Shown: positions 27,148-34,485 of the stretch, piece after piece | Layout of the letters: every line of letters begins with the position of its first letter | Position numbering within the stretch: position 1 is the first letter of the stretch | IMG/VR virus record: IMGVR_UViG_3300037246_001259 | Location: 1-40,083 of that record | From: a virus | Reading direction: 5' to 3' (one strand) | DNA: 40,083 bases | Notes under the pieces: model-generated | Seen by the model: the letters and a program-made list of their open reading frames with translations, nothing else | Databases searched by the model: none | Told to the model about the DNA's origin: nothing | Made by a program: the position numbers and the translations under genes

Positions 27148-28548
27148 ATGGCATATAATGTAGGTGGCTTAATAGAAGCGTCGGATTATAACGGCTTTCA
27201 GTCGGACACCGATGATGTATTCGGGATTGGGTTCTCAGACTTCGGACCCGCTCCCCCCCGTAAGTTCTTTGGCTATGGCCAGACCATGGTTCCAGTAGAA
27301 GCCGCTCCGTTAGTCTCTGTGGCTGTCGATCAGATTATTTCTGCTGCTGAGTGGAGAGTTCTTCTAGAAGCTGTTCAGATTTGCGCAGACCATCAAGGAT
27401 TAGTAGTTGGCCTTCCCCTTTTATCCGAGATTGTAGGTTCTCCAACTTTTACTAAAATTCAATCCTACTCAGGTGTTCCTGAAAGTATGTCTCTTGATTG
27501 GACCGGAATCCCAGGTGCGAGCTTACCGACCGGGGCGACTCCGGGTGCATGGTTTGATATTACATCTACAACCACTACGTATCGTTGCTGGTTTTTTGAT
27601 ACTTCTACAACACCCCCGGCTGTTACTACAGAAACTTTGATTGCCATTCCATTCACTGGTGCTGAAACTGGCCAAGCGATTTCTGATCTTGTTGTTACAG
27701 CAATAGTTACAACAACGGGTGATGCTGATTTTGCTGGATTTGATAATGCTGGTGGTACTACTCGGCTTGTCACTGGAACATTAGTTAAAACAGGTGATGT
27801 AACCGATCCTGTTGATGGTGCCGAACCAACAGGTGCTATTATTTCAAGTACAACCCAGGGTTCTGGTCCAGTGAAAACTGGAAGTTTTCCTACTTCTGTT
27901 GCAGCTATTCGGGTGGATCCTACTGCTGTTGGTAGTGGTTCAACTAGCTTGATTTCCCCGGCACTAACAGATACTAGGGGTGCTGCTTGGTCTAATCAAC
28001 TTACCCACATATTTCAACAGTCTTTTACTAGTGGAGACGCAGCCAGACAGTGGTTTAATTCTGGTGGACAAATAAGAATTCGTGCAACTAGAACTGGTGG
28101 AGCCGGAACTACACAAGATCTTGCGTGGGATTTTGTGTTGGCTGCTATGGGAACTGTTATTTTTGATTTTGATGATACCACCAATACTGGAGCAACCTCA
28201 CTACCAACCACTCTCGGTTACTATGATATGACAACTTCTTTTCAGACAATCTTTTCGATAACCAATGCTCAGGCGGGTGGAGGTGGAGCTTATTCCGCCA
28301 ATAGAATTATTATTCAGGCGAGAAGCGTTCTAGGCCCTACGGGGCCTGATGATAAGGGATTACAGCTTGAGTTTAGAATTGATTATCAGGATATCCATGT
28401 TAGTGGCGGATTCTTTGATCAAGTTAGTGGAACATTCAGGTCTTTTGTAGATTTGAGAGAAGGAGATGTTTTCCTTACTGATCCAGATCCATCAACGTTT
28501 CGTACAGGATTACCGGTAACTACCACCTCGATAGCAACTGGTACTTGA
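27148..28548 (+). CDS. Virion structural/appendage protein, 466 aa
   Basis: The N-terminal 95 residues follow a phage structural pattern: VGGLIEASDYNGFQSDTDDV, GYGQTMVPVE, then IISAAEWRVLLEAVQICADHQG. This Y-G-Q ... I-x-A-x-E-W-x-x-L ... H-Q-G arrangement is one I associate with tail-end structural proteins of large myophages. Residues about 117-241 are a copy of the module that is duplicated in the giant gene. The remainder is Gly/Thr-rich beta structure (RTGGAGTTQDLAWDFVLAAM ... LQLEFRIDYQDIHVSGG). The ribosome site is weak; the gene is probably translated with its upstream neighbour. It is the last structural gene before the modification block. Confidence 0.65.
   Translation: MAYNVGGLIEASDYNGFQSDTDDVFGIGFSDFGPAPPRKFFGYGQTMVPVEAAPLVSVAVDQIISAAEWRVLLEAVQICADHQGLVVGLPLLSEIVGSPTFTKIQSYSGVPESMSLDWTGIPGASLPTGATPGAWFDITSTTTTYRCWFFDTSTTPPAVTTETLIAIPFTGAETGQAISDLVVTAIVTTTGDADFAGFDNAGGTTRLVTGTLVKTGDVTDPVDGAEPTGAIISSTTQGSGPVKTGSFPTSVAAIRVDPTAVGSGSTSLISPALTDTRGAAWSNQLTHIFQQSFTSGDAARQWFNSGGQIRIRATRTGGAGTTQDLAWDFVLAAMGTVIFDFDDTTNTGATSLPTTLGYYDMTTSFQTIFSITNAQAGGGGAYSANRIIIQARSVLGPTGPDDKGLQLEFRIDYQDIHVSGGFFDQVSGTFRSFVDLREGDVFLTDPDPSTFRTGLPVTTTSIATGT
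27496..27870 (+). repeat. Third copy of the GASLPTGA module (466-aa gene)
   Basis: Encodes WTGIPGASLPTGATPGAWFD, then TSTTTTYRCWF, FTGAETGQAISDLVVTAI and DPVDGAEPTGAIIS. It corresponds to the tandem copies at 21991-22763 in the giant gene, with a Cys replacing Phe in the Y-R-F-W segment and a small insertion near the G-D-A-D-F part. Confidence 0.75.
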
Positions 28549-28554
28549 TATACC

Positions 28555-28585
28555 GGCCTACTAATATATCTTTTGTATATAGGCC
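28555..28585 (+). other. Hairpin between structural genes and the modification operon
   Basis: GGCCTA (28555-28560) pairs with TAGGCC (28580-28585). After a 4-base bulge, TATA (28565-28568) pairs with TATA (28576-28579), leaving loop TCTTTTG. No T-run follows, so it is not a classical intrinsic terminator. It could be an RNA processing or stability element just upstream of the start at 28603. A TTG at 28573 lies inside the hairpin and is rejected as a start. Confidence 0.4.
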
Positions 28586-28602
28586 AAATTCAGGTATCCA
28601 TC

Positions 28603-28953
28603 ATGGAAAAAGAACGATACGAGAAACTTCTATCTATTACGAATAGATCTGCTTTCTTTTCTGCTAGCGTTCAAAATCTCAAACTAAAATTCCAATCAGA
28701 CTGCGTGTTCGCATATGATGGTCATTTTTTTACTGCCAGTATGGAATTATTGGGGTATTTGAATTTGAACGAGGAAAGGCAAAAAGCTGTTGTAATAGAT
28801 GACCATGGATTTCCTGTTCTGGTCAATCTGGGGCCATACAAGGAGTTTCCGAAAATAGCCGAAACCACATACAACGAAGCTACCTTGTCCTATTTCACAG
28901 AATATGAAAATCTCATAAAGAAAACGGAGGGGATTTTCAATGAGGATGGGTAA
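28603..28953 (+). CDS. Conserved phage hypothetical protein, 116 aa
   Basis: The ATG at 28603 has an AGG 8 bases upstream. The protein begins MEKERYEKLLSITNRSAFFS and contains FQSDCVFAYDGHFFTASMEL. This layout (helix with R/K-S-x-F, then a C-x-F-x-Y/F-x-G-H-F strand-turn) is one I associate with small proteins of T4-like marine phages. No function is known to me. It has no membrane segment. It overlaps the next gene by 14 bases and opens the long operon that follows. Confidence 0.65.
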   Translation: MEKERYEKLLSITNRSAFFSASVQNLKLKFQSDCVFAYDGHFFTASMELLGYLNLNEERQKAVVIDDHGFPVLVNLGPYKEFPKIAETTYNEATLSYFTEYENLIKKTEGIFNEDG

Positions 28954-29818
28954 GGATGCAACTAGAGCCGTTTCGATGTTCGCATTTAACAACGAACTTA
29001 TCGATTATGGCAAATTGGCAATTATGGCGGGATGGCTTGTTAGTAAGAATATGTATTGTGAAGCCTTGCAACTCTTTACTGATGAAAAAACTCTCAATAC
29101 CAATGAAGCAGTATTCAGAAAGATATTTGACAAAATAGTAATCTTGGATCCTAAACTACCGAGAGAAACCGGGACCCTGCGACCCTATTATTCGAACGGA
29201 GAATATAAACAGGCAACCTATTACAATACATACAGGACGGATATTTTTGATCTGACTGAGTTTGATGAAAACATAGTAATTGATGTGGATTATTTGGTGT
29301 TGAATGAGTCTTTGAACAGGGCGTGGAATGCCAGTCATGATCTTCTTATGAATAGAGAGTTCATCTTTGCTTTGGATTTTGAAAAAAATCTTGATAGTCC
29401 AGAACACATAAGGATTAGTGATACGTCAATTCCCATGCGATGGGCTACGGTTGTGTATTTTAAGAAGACTGATGCCACTGCACGGTTTTTTGAGATAGCT
29501 AAGGAAGTATCGGAAAAGTACAGGTACTACTCATTAGTTTATGGGTTTAGGTCTGGGCAATATCGAAATGACTATATTTTTTCTGTAGCTGATCATGTTA
29601 TGGGGGGATATTGCAGTGATGGATATTCTAGACCACTTCCAGATAAGACTATGATTATGACTAAGGAAAAACATACAATTAGTCAGGTGAATCAACAGTT
29701 GATTCATATCCATGATGATAAAAATCGATCATCTTTGTGCCCTACAAACATTCACATTATGAACAAGGAGTCTCTTCAGGACGCTGCTAGGGGGTTTACA
29801 ACAACTTATGGCGTATAA
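28940..29818 (+). CDS. Glycosyltransferase-like protein (DxD type), 292 aa
   Basis: Probable GT-A-fold transferase. The N-terminus RAVSMFAFNNELIDYGKLAI precedes a strand-helix pattern (EALQLFTDEK). FDENIVIDVDYLVLNESLNR has D115-V-D117 at the end of a hydrophobic strand, where metal-binding DxD motifs of GT8-like enzymes lie. Later segments, including MRWATVVYFKKTDATARFFE, resemble the acceptor side of such enzymes. GGAGGGG lies 7-8 bases before the ATG, and the gene overlaps the previous and next genes. The donor sugar and acceptor are unknown. It sits directly after tail-fibre genes, so virion or host-surface glycan decoration is plausible but inferred. Confidence 0.62.
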   Translation: MRMGKDATRAVSMFAFNNELIDYGKLAIMAGWLVSKNMYCEALQLFTDEKTLNTNEAVFRKIFDKIVILDPKLPRETGTLRPYYSNGEYKQATYYNTYRTDIFDLTEFDENIVIDVDYLVLNESLNRAWNASHDLLMNREFIFALDFEKNLDSPEHIRISDTSIPMRWATVVYFKKTDATARFFEIAKEVSEKYRYYSLVYGFRSGQYRNDYIFSVADHVMGGYCSDGYSRPLPDKTMIMTKEKHTISQVNQQLIHIHDDKNRSSLCPTNIHIMNKESLQDAARGFTTTYGV

Positions 29819-30749
29819 CATGAGAAGAAGAGGCTACATAACAGTAGCAGAAAATAGCAAGAGCGGCGACTATCTCAAGATGGCATACGCGCTTGCATTG
29901 AGTTTGAAAGCTACTGGACAAGATCATCCATATCTCACGGTGTGTGTCCCGGAAGGTACTGAGGTTCCAGAAAAGTATGCAACGGTGTTTGATAATGTTG
30001 TAGAAATGTATGGAATGGATAGGTCGTTCCATACTGAATGGAAGGTTTTGAACAAATGGAAGGTGTACAATCTATCTCCCTATGAAGAGACTGTTTTATT
30101 AGACGCTGATATGATATTTCCTCCTGGGGGACAAAATATAGGATATTGGTGGGATTCGATGTGTGAGATTGATATTCAGCCCTGCATGATTCCGAGAACA
30201 TATCGAAATGAACACATCGTAGTGAGCGAGTATAGAAAGAAGTTTCTTAGCAACGAATTGCCTTCGTTATACACAGCATTTTTGTATTTCAAGAAGAACG
30301 AGAGAAATAAAGAGTATTTCGATCTGATTAGGGACGTGACGGATTTTTGGTCTAGGATGAAATACCATCTAGATAACAGGCAGTATCCAATAGAAGCCAT
30401 AAGAGAGTTTGGGGAAGAATATGTGTGGTATCATTTTATGCCCGATTTGCCGGAAAGGTTGTCTGGAGATGTGGCCTTCTCGGTGGCGGCTAAATTGATG
30501 GGGTTGAGATTTCCCAAGTACTCCGTTACTCCGACATTTGTTCATATGAGATCTGGATGTCAGAATTTCGAGGATCCTACTAGGATTGTATGCGAAGATT
30601 GGACAAAATTTTTGCATATAGGATTCAACCATCAATATCTTACTATACAAAACCATCGCCAACTATGGCCGTTTCATTATCATATAAAGAGTTTCATGGA
30701 TGACGAAAAGATAGAAGTACTGGAGAAGATGTATGAGAGTGTATTATGA
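29808..30749 (+). CDS. Second glycosyltransferase-like protein (DAD motif), 313 aa
   Basis: Similar design to its upstream neighbour but only distantly related. GYITVAENSKSGDYLKMAYA at the start suits a nucleotide-sugar fold. WKVYNLSPYEETVLLDADMI carries D99-A-D101 at a strand end, a GT8/GT-A hallmark. FLYFKKNERNKEYFDLIRDV parallels the Y-F-K-K-T/N segment of the 28940-29818 protein, supporting common ancestry. His-rich C-terminus (NHRQLWPFHYHIKSF). The ATG at 29808 overlaps the previous stop; an ATG at 29820 is an equally possible start. No membrane segment is seen, so a cytoplasmic role during infection is likely. Confidence 0.62.
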   Translation: MAYNMRRRGYITVAENSKSGDYLKMAYALALSLKATGQDHPYLTVCVPEGTEVPEKYATVFDNVVEMYGMDRSFHTEWKVLNKWKVYNLSPYEETVLLDADMIFPPGGQNIGYWWDSMCEIDIQPCMIPRTYRNEHIVVSEYRKKFLSNELPSLYTAFLYFKKNERNKEYFDLIRDVTDFWSRMKYHLDNRQYPIEAIREFGEEYVWYHFMPDLPERLSGDVAFSVAAKLMGLRFPKYSVTPTFVHMRSGCQNFEDPTRIVCEDWTKFLHIGFNHQYLTIQNHRQLWPFHYHIKSFMDDEKIEVLEKMYESVL

Positions 30750-31266
30750 GTTCACCAACCTGAATAACACCGAAGCAAGGATAACCAGGATTACACCCGC
30801 GACTCGATTCGAAGGGAATTTTGTGGAAATTTCTGATGAACTTGGCAGGAAGTTTATGGAGGGAAGGGAAATTTCCTCTGATTGGAAACTAGTTTGGGAT
30901 GCTGCTTCTGAAAGAATGATAATGAAGAGAACTGGTGAAGAGACCTTCAATTCTCTCGTGTCAGCATTTATGGAGGTGGGAGAACAAGAAAATCCTGATG
31001 TGATTATAAAAGCTGTACTTCCGTCTCCAAGTGGTGGGCCTGTATTGTTTTCGGTATCTATGTATGAGCCACCAGAGGATCCTAATATGCCTCTGTATTT
31101 TTTCGTTACGAAAAAAGGGGACCCGAATGTACTTTATGCTGAGTTTATGTCACACTACTATGAAGTAGAGAACAAATTCCATTGGCATGATCCGAGAAAC
31201 GAGTTTAGTGTGTTCACAAGGGGCACCAATCTAGTCTGCTCATTGGAAATAGATAATGATGAATAG
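30733..31266 (+). CDS. Unrecognised protein in the modification operon, 177 aa
   Basis: Not recognised. It begins MRVYYEFTNLNNTEARITRI and has three visible parts: a short beta N-terminus, an acidic helical stretch (EETFNSLVSAFMEVGEQENP), then a beta-rich C-terminal half (PVLFSVSMYEPPEDPNMPLY, FHWHDPRNEFSVFTRGTNLV). The last part could be a small cupin-like or beta-sandwich domain, but no metal motif is convincing. GGAG precedes the ATG. It overlaps both neighbours (17 and 11 bases), so it is certainly co-transcribed with the transferase genes. Confidence 0.6.
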   Translation: MRVYYEFTNLNNTEARITRITPATRFEGNFVEISDELGRKFMEGREISSDWKLVWDAASERMIMKRTGEETFNSLVSAFMEVGEQENPDVIIKAVLPSPSGGPVLFSVSMYEPPEDPNMPLYFFVTKKGDPNVLYAEFMSHYYEVENKFHWHDPRNEFSVFTRGTNLVCSLEIDNDE

Positions 31267-32119
31267 ATTATCGGATTACGATGTGTTCCTTCTCAGTTAT
31301 GACGAACCCAATGCGAACGAGAATTATGCCGATCTGAAGGCCAAGTTCCCATTGGCAAAAAGGGTGCATGGAGTGAAGGGATTTGACAATGCTCACAAGG
31401 AGTGTGCTAAGCAATCCAGTACGAGGCGGTTTATAACCATTGATGGAGACAGCCGAATCAATGATGGGTTTCTTGATCAAACCATACCAGAAGAGTTGGA
31501 TAAGAGTCGAAAGGTATTATCGTGGGATGCACGAAATGTGGTAAACGGTTTGGTGTATGGTAATGGGGGTCCGAAGTGTTGGACCAAAGAATTTGCGCTA
31601 GAGATGAAAACACATGAACATGCTGAGACAGATTCTGAGAGGGTGGACTTTTGCTATGATGACGACTATAAACATATTCGTGGGGAGTGGACAACAACAT
31701 ATCCAAACGGAAGTAGAGAACAAGCATATAGAGCAGGGTTTAGAGAAGGAGTAAAAATGGCCCTCCATCAGGGGGTTAAAGTTAAACCTATAGAGAGGCC
31801 GAGTGTAATACAGTCTTCCAACAACATGAAGTTGAGTGTTTGGTGTTCTGTTGGCGCAGATGTGGAAAATGGATTTTGGTGTATGTTTGGTGCTAGGACT
31901 GGAGCATATTTGACAACAACGGACGATTTTGATTTGAGTAGTATATCGGATTTCGATTCTATGGAACTGAGATTCATGGAAGCAAATTTGTTAGAAGGAG
32001 AAATGGAAGAAACCTTTGTAGGATTGGGTAAATTACTTGAAATCAGATTGGACATCTCTGTAGCAGATCTGGATTCCAGAGGGTCACGATTGTTCAAGAA
32101 AATGATGGGGAGTAAGTGA
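31256..32119 (+). CDS. Glycosyltransferase-like protein, paralogue A, 287 aa
   Basis: FLLSYDEPNANENYADLKAK (from residue 11) and RVHGVKGFDNAHKECA are followed by RFITIDGDSRINDGFL with D63-G-D65. That is the order of a nucleotide-sugar-binding strand, conserved helix and DxD of GT-A enzymes. VVNGLVYGNGGPKCW follows. All these blocks recur in the 34485-35189 protein, so the two are paralogues. This copy has about 85 extra C-terminal residues (from about 200), acidic and beta/alpha mixed. It starts at overlapping ATGATG (31256-31261). The stop overlaps the next start (TGATG). The activity is inferred from fold signatures. Confidence 0.6.
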   Translation: MMNRLSDYDVFLLSYDEPNANENYADLKAKFPLAKRVHGVKGFDNAHKECAKQSSTRRFITIDGDSRINDGFLDQTIPEELDKSRKVLSWDARNVVNGLVYGNGGPKCWTKEFALEMKTHEHAETDSERVDFCYDDDYKHIRGEWTTTYPNGSREQAYRAGFREGVKMALHQGVKVKPIERPSVIQSSNNMKLSVWCSVGADVENGFWCMFGARTGAYLTTTDDFDLSSISDFDSMELRFMEANLLEGEMEETFVGLGKLLEIRLDISVADLDSRGSRLFKKMMGSK

Positions 32120-32226
32120 TGTTGAAGAAGTGGGTACAGAATATAGTAAAGTGGTATAAGCATCGAAAGAAGGTTCGGGCAATGAGAAAGAGGTTGGGCA
32201 ACGATGAAGATCCATTCACGTACTGA
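32119..32226 (+). CDS. Very small basic protein, 35 aa
   Basis: GGGGAG lies 6 bases before the ATG, which overlaps the previous stop. The peptide starts MLKKWVQNIVKWYKHRKKVR and ends in DPFTY. It has 13 Lys or Arg and three Trp/Tyr on one amphipathic helix. I associate small peptides of this type, Lys/Arg/Trp-rich and ending K/E-D-P-F-x-Y, with marine T4-like phages, which with the strong ribosome site argues that it is real. Function unknown; membrane or nucleic-acid binding is possible. The next gene starts 23 bases before it ends. Confidence 0.6.
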   Translation: MLKKWVQNIVKWYKHRKKVRAMRKRLGNDEDPFTY

Positions 32227-32962
32227 ATATCATGTCTATGCGGTGGGTGATTCTTTCACCTACGGAGACGAACTTGCGGAGGGGGAGGTTCGCGGTGTAT
32301 GTATTGACAATGAGTATAGATTAAAGCATGTGTACCCGACCAGGGTGGCATATCATCTTGGTGTGCCTCCAGGTAATATTATTAATGATGGCCTTGGTGC
32401 AGGTTCTAATTGCAGATGTGTTAGAAGGGCTATGAAGTTCACATCTGATTGGATGGAACGAGGGAATGATCCAACCAAGCTGTTGGTGATTATTGGATGG
32501 TCTATGCCCAGACGAACAGAATTCTACCAATCTCCAGACCGAGAAGGAATGGAGGACGAAGAGTGTTATATAAAATATTACCAAAATTTCTTCGATACAA
32601 AAGACGTTTCCGCCAAGTTCATGAGACTGTATGGGGACCATTTTGTTAGTGCTGGAGAATCGAATTCTAGATACAGCACCCATTTAGTCACGATGCAATC
32701 TTATTTGAAAGAATATGGATTTCCATATTTCTTTTTCAATTCTTGCTGGAAAGCAAGACCAGACAAAACGCAAAATTCTTCGGTGTTTAAACTGGTTGAT
32801 AGAGATAGGTTTTTCAGATTTGATGATCGTCTTGGCACCTTGTCGAATTATTTGACTTTTGAAAAGAAGTTAGAGATGCTTCCTCGTGGTCATCCAACCG
32901 AGAAGGGACATGATGTATGGGGGAAGATAATTGCGGATAAGTTTCTGGAGTTGGATCTATGA
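32204..32962 (+). CDS. SGNH-hydrolase-like protein, 252 aa
   Basis: Block I is YAVGDSFTYGDEL with candidate nucleophile Ser17. GLGAGSNCRCVRRAM matches the block II Gly/Asn region. LLVIIGWSMPRRTEF occupies block III. GHPTEKGHDVWGKIIAD near the C-terminus gives the catalytic His (H230) of block V. SGNH proteins remove or transfer acyl groups such as O-acetyl on sugars. The usual Asp before the His (D-x-x-H or D-G-H-P) appears as Arg (PRGHP), so catalysis may be altered or use a dyad. It lies between the two paralogous transferase genes and is coupled by overlap to the carbamoyltransferase (ATGA, 32959-32962). Confidence 0.68.
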   Translation: MKIHSRTEYHVYAVGDSFTYGDELAEGEVRGVCIDNEYRLKHVYPTRVAYHLGVPPGNIINDGLGAGSNCRCVRRAMKFTSDWMERGNDPTKLLVIIGWSMPRRTEFYQSPDREGMEDEECYIKYYQNFFDTKDVSAKFMRLYGDHFVSAGESNSRYSTHLVTMQSYLKEYGFPYFFFNSCWKARPDKTQNSSVFKLVDRDRFFRFDDRLGTLSNYLTFEKKLEMLPRGHPTEKGHDVWGKIIADKFLELDL

Positions 32963-34485
32963 GTAAAAAGAATGATGAAGTGATATGGGGAATCAGCGCT
33001 GGATTCCATGATGCTTCTTTGTCTGTGATTTATGATGGACACATTGTATTTGCTGGTCACTCGGAGAGATATAGTGGAGTCAAAAACGATAAATTTTTGA
33101 ACCCGGCGATAGTCAGAGACGCAGAGTTGTGTCAGAGATGGTATCACAAGCCCCCCGCTCCCGATGTTGTTGTTTATTATGAAAACCCGTTTTTGAATTG
33201 GACCAGACGATTGTACGCAGGACAACGTAGGGGGCCAAGTGTATATCAACATATTAGAGATCTGGGTCTCATGAAAGAGAATATGGGAATACAGTACTAT
33301 GAACAAAAATTAGTCACTGTAGGGCACCATGAATCCCATGCTGCTGCCGGTTTTTACACCAGTCCGTTCGAAGAGGCTGCAATTGTGGTGATTGATGCTA
33401 TAGGTGAATGGGATACTACAAGCGTTTGGATTGGTAAAGGCAATTCTATGAAGAAGATTTGGTCTGCGAAGTACCCAAACAGTATGGGGCTGTTGTATTC
33501 TGCTTTTACCCAACGATGTGGATTCAAACCAAACGAAGAAGAGCATAGTCTTATGGCGTTGTCAGCGTATGGCGTTCCGAAATATTCGGATGCTATAAAG
33601 AGGGACTTCATCGAGCTAGGAGAGGGGCCTGAATATACACTGAAGCAGAATGTTCATACGGGTATAGGAAATTGGATGCCAGCAGCAGATCCGACAGACT
33701 TAGCAGCTAGTATACAAAAAGTCTTGGAGGAATATTTAGAGCGGTTGTTTGATTGGGTAGAATATACAACCAAACAGCAGAACCTTGTTTATATGGGAGG
33801 GGTCGCACTTAATTGTGTAGCCAATTCTAATGTTTTGTTGAATGGAGTTTTCGATGATGTGTGGATTATGCCTAATCCGGGAGACGCGGGATCATCGTTG
33901 GGTGCCGCTTTAGCATATTTGGGAGAACATGTTTCCTGGGAGAGTCCGTACTTGGGAGCCGAGCCGTGGGGAGAAATAGAAGACGGTTATAAAGAGGACT
34001 CTATTCGTGAATTACTGGCCGGAAATCCTATAGCGTGGACTTGGGGAAGGGCAGAGTTTGGTCCGAGGGCTCTTGGTAATAGGTCGTTGCTTATAGATCC
34101 CAGGTTCAGAACATCTAGGCATAAGATGAACAAAATAAAACAACGACAATCGTTTCGCCCGTTTGCGGCATGTGTATTAGAGGAAAGGGCTAGCGAGTAT
34201 TTTGATATGGGTAAGAGAACATCTTTGCCATATATGCAATATGCGGTGAAGGTTAAGAAACCTAGAGAATTATCGGCGGTAGTTCATATAGATAATACCT
34301 GTCGAGTCCAAACAGTAACTCGTGACCAGAATCCCCACTTAGCTGATCTATTAGAGAGGTGGGGAGAAGCAACGGGGTGTTCAGTTTTGTTGAATACCAG
34401 TCTCAACACAAAGGGCCAGCCTCTTATCAATAATGATGACCAAGCAAAAGCGTTTGCTAAAGAACATGGAATACGACACTACTAA
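32959..34485 (+). CDS. O-carbamoyltransferase of the NodU/CmcH/TobZ family
   Basis: 508 aa with both domains. The Kae1-like N-terminal domain shows GISAGFHDAS, the metal motif VGHHESHAAAGF (H123 and H127), VVIDAIGEWDTTSVW (D146), MGGVALNCVANSNVLL and PNPGDAGSSLGAAL (D309). The C-terminal YrdC-like domain shows GRAEFGPRALGNRSLLIDPR, RQSFRPFAACVL, IDNTCRVQTVT and LLNTSLNTKGQPL. These enzymes move carbamoyl from carbamoyl phosphate, via an adenylate, to a hydroxyl of a sugar or antibiotic; some phage members carbamoylate hydroxymethylcytosine in DNA. It is slightly shorter than usual at the C-terminus but keeps all the listed motifs. The acceptor here is unknown; the transferase and hydroxylase neighbours suggest a glycan or hydroxylated target. 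Confidence 0.9.
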   Translation: MSKKNDEVIWGISAGFHDASLSVIYDGHIVFAGHSERYSGVKNDKFLNPAIVRDAELCQRWYHKPPAPDVVVYYENPFLNWTRRLYAGQRRGPSVYQHIRDLGLMKENMGIQYYEQKLVTVGHHESHAAAGFYTSPFEEAAIVVIDAIGEWDTTSVWIGKGNSMKKIWSAKYPNSMGLLYSAFTQRCGFKPNEEEHSLMALSAYGVPKYSDAIKRDFIELGEGPEYTLKQNVHTGIGNWMPAADPTDLAASIQKVLEEYLERLFDWVEYTTKQQNLVYMGGVALNCVANSNVLLNGVFDDVWIMPNPGDAGSSLGAALAYLGEHVSWESPYLGAEPWGEIEDGYKEDSIRELLAGNPIAWTWGRAEFGPRALGNRSLLIDPRFRTSRHKMNKIKQRQSFRPFAACVLEERASEYFDMGKRTSLPYMQYAVKVKKPRELSAVVHIDNTCRVQTVTRDQNPHLADLLERWGEATGCSVLLNTSLNTKGQPLINNDDQAKAFAKEHGIRHY

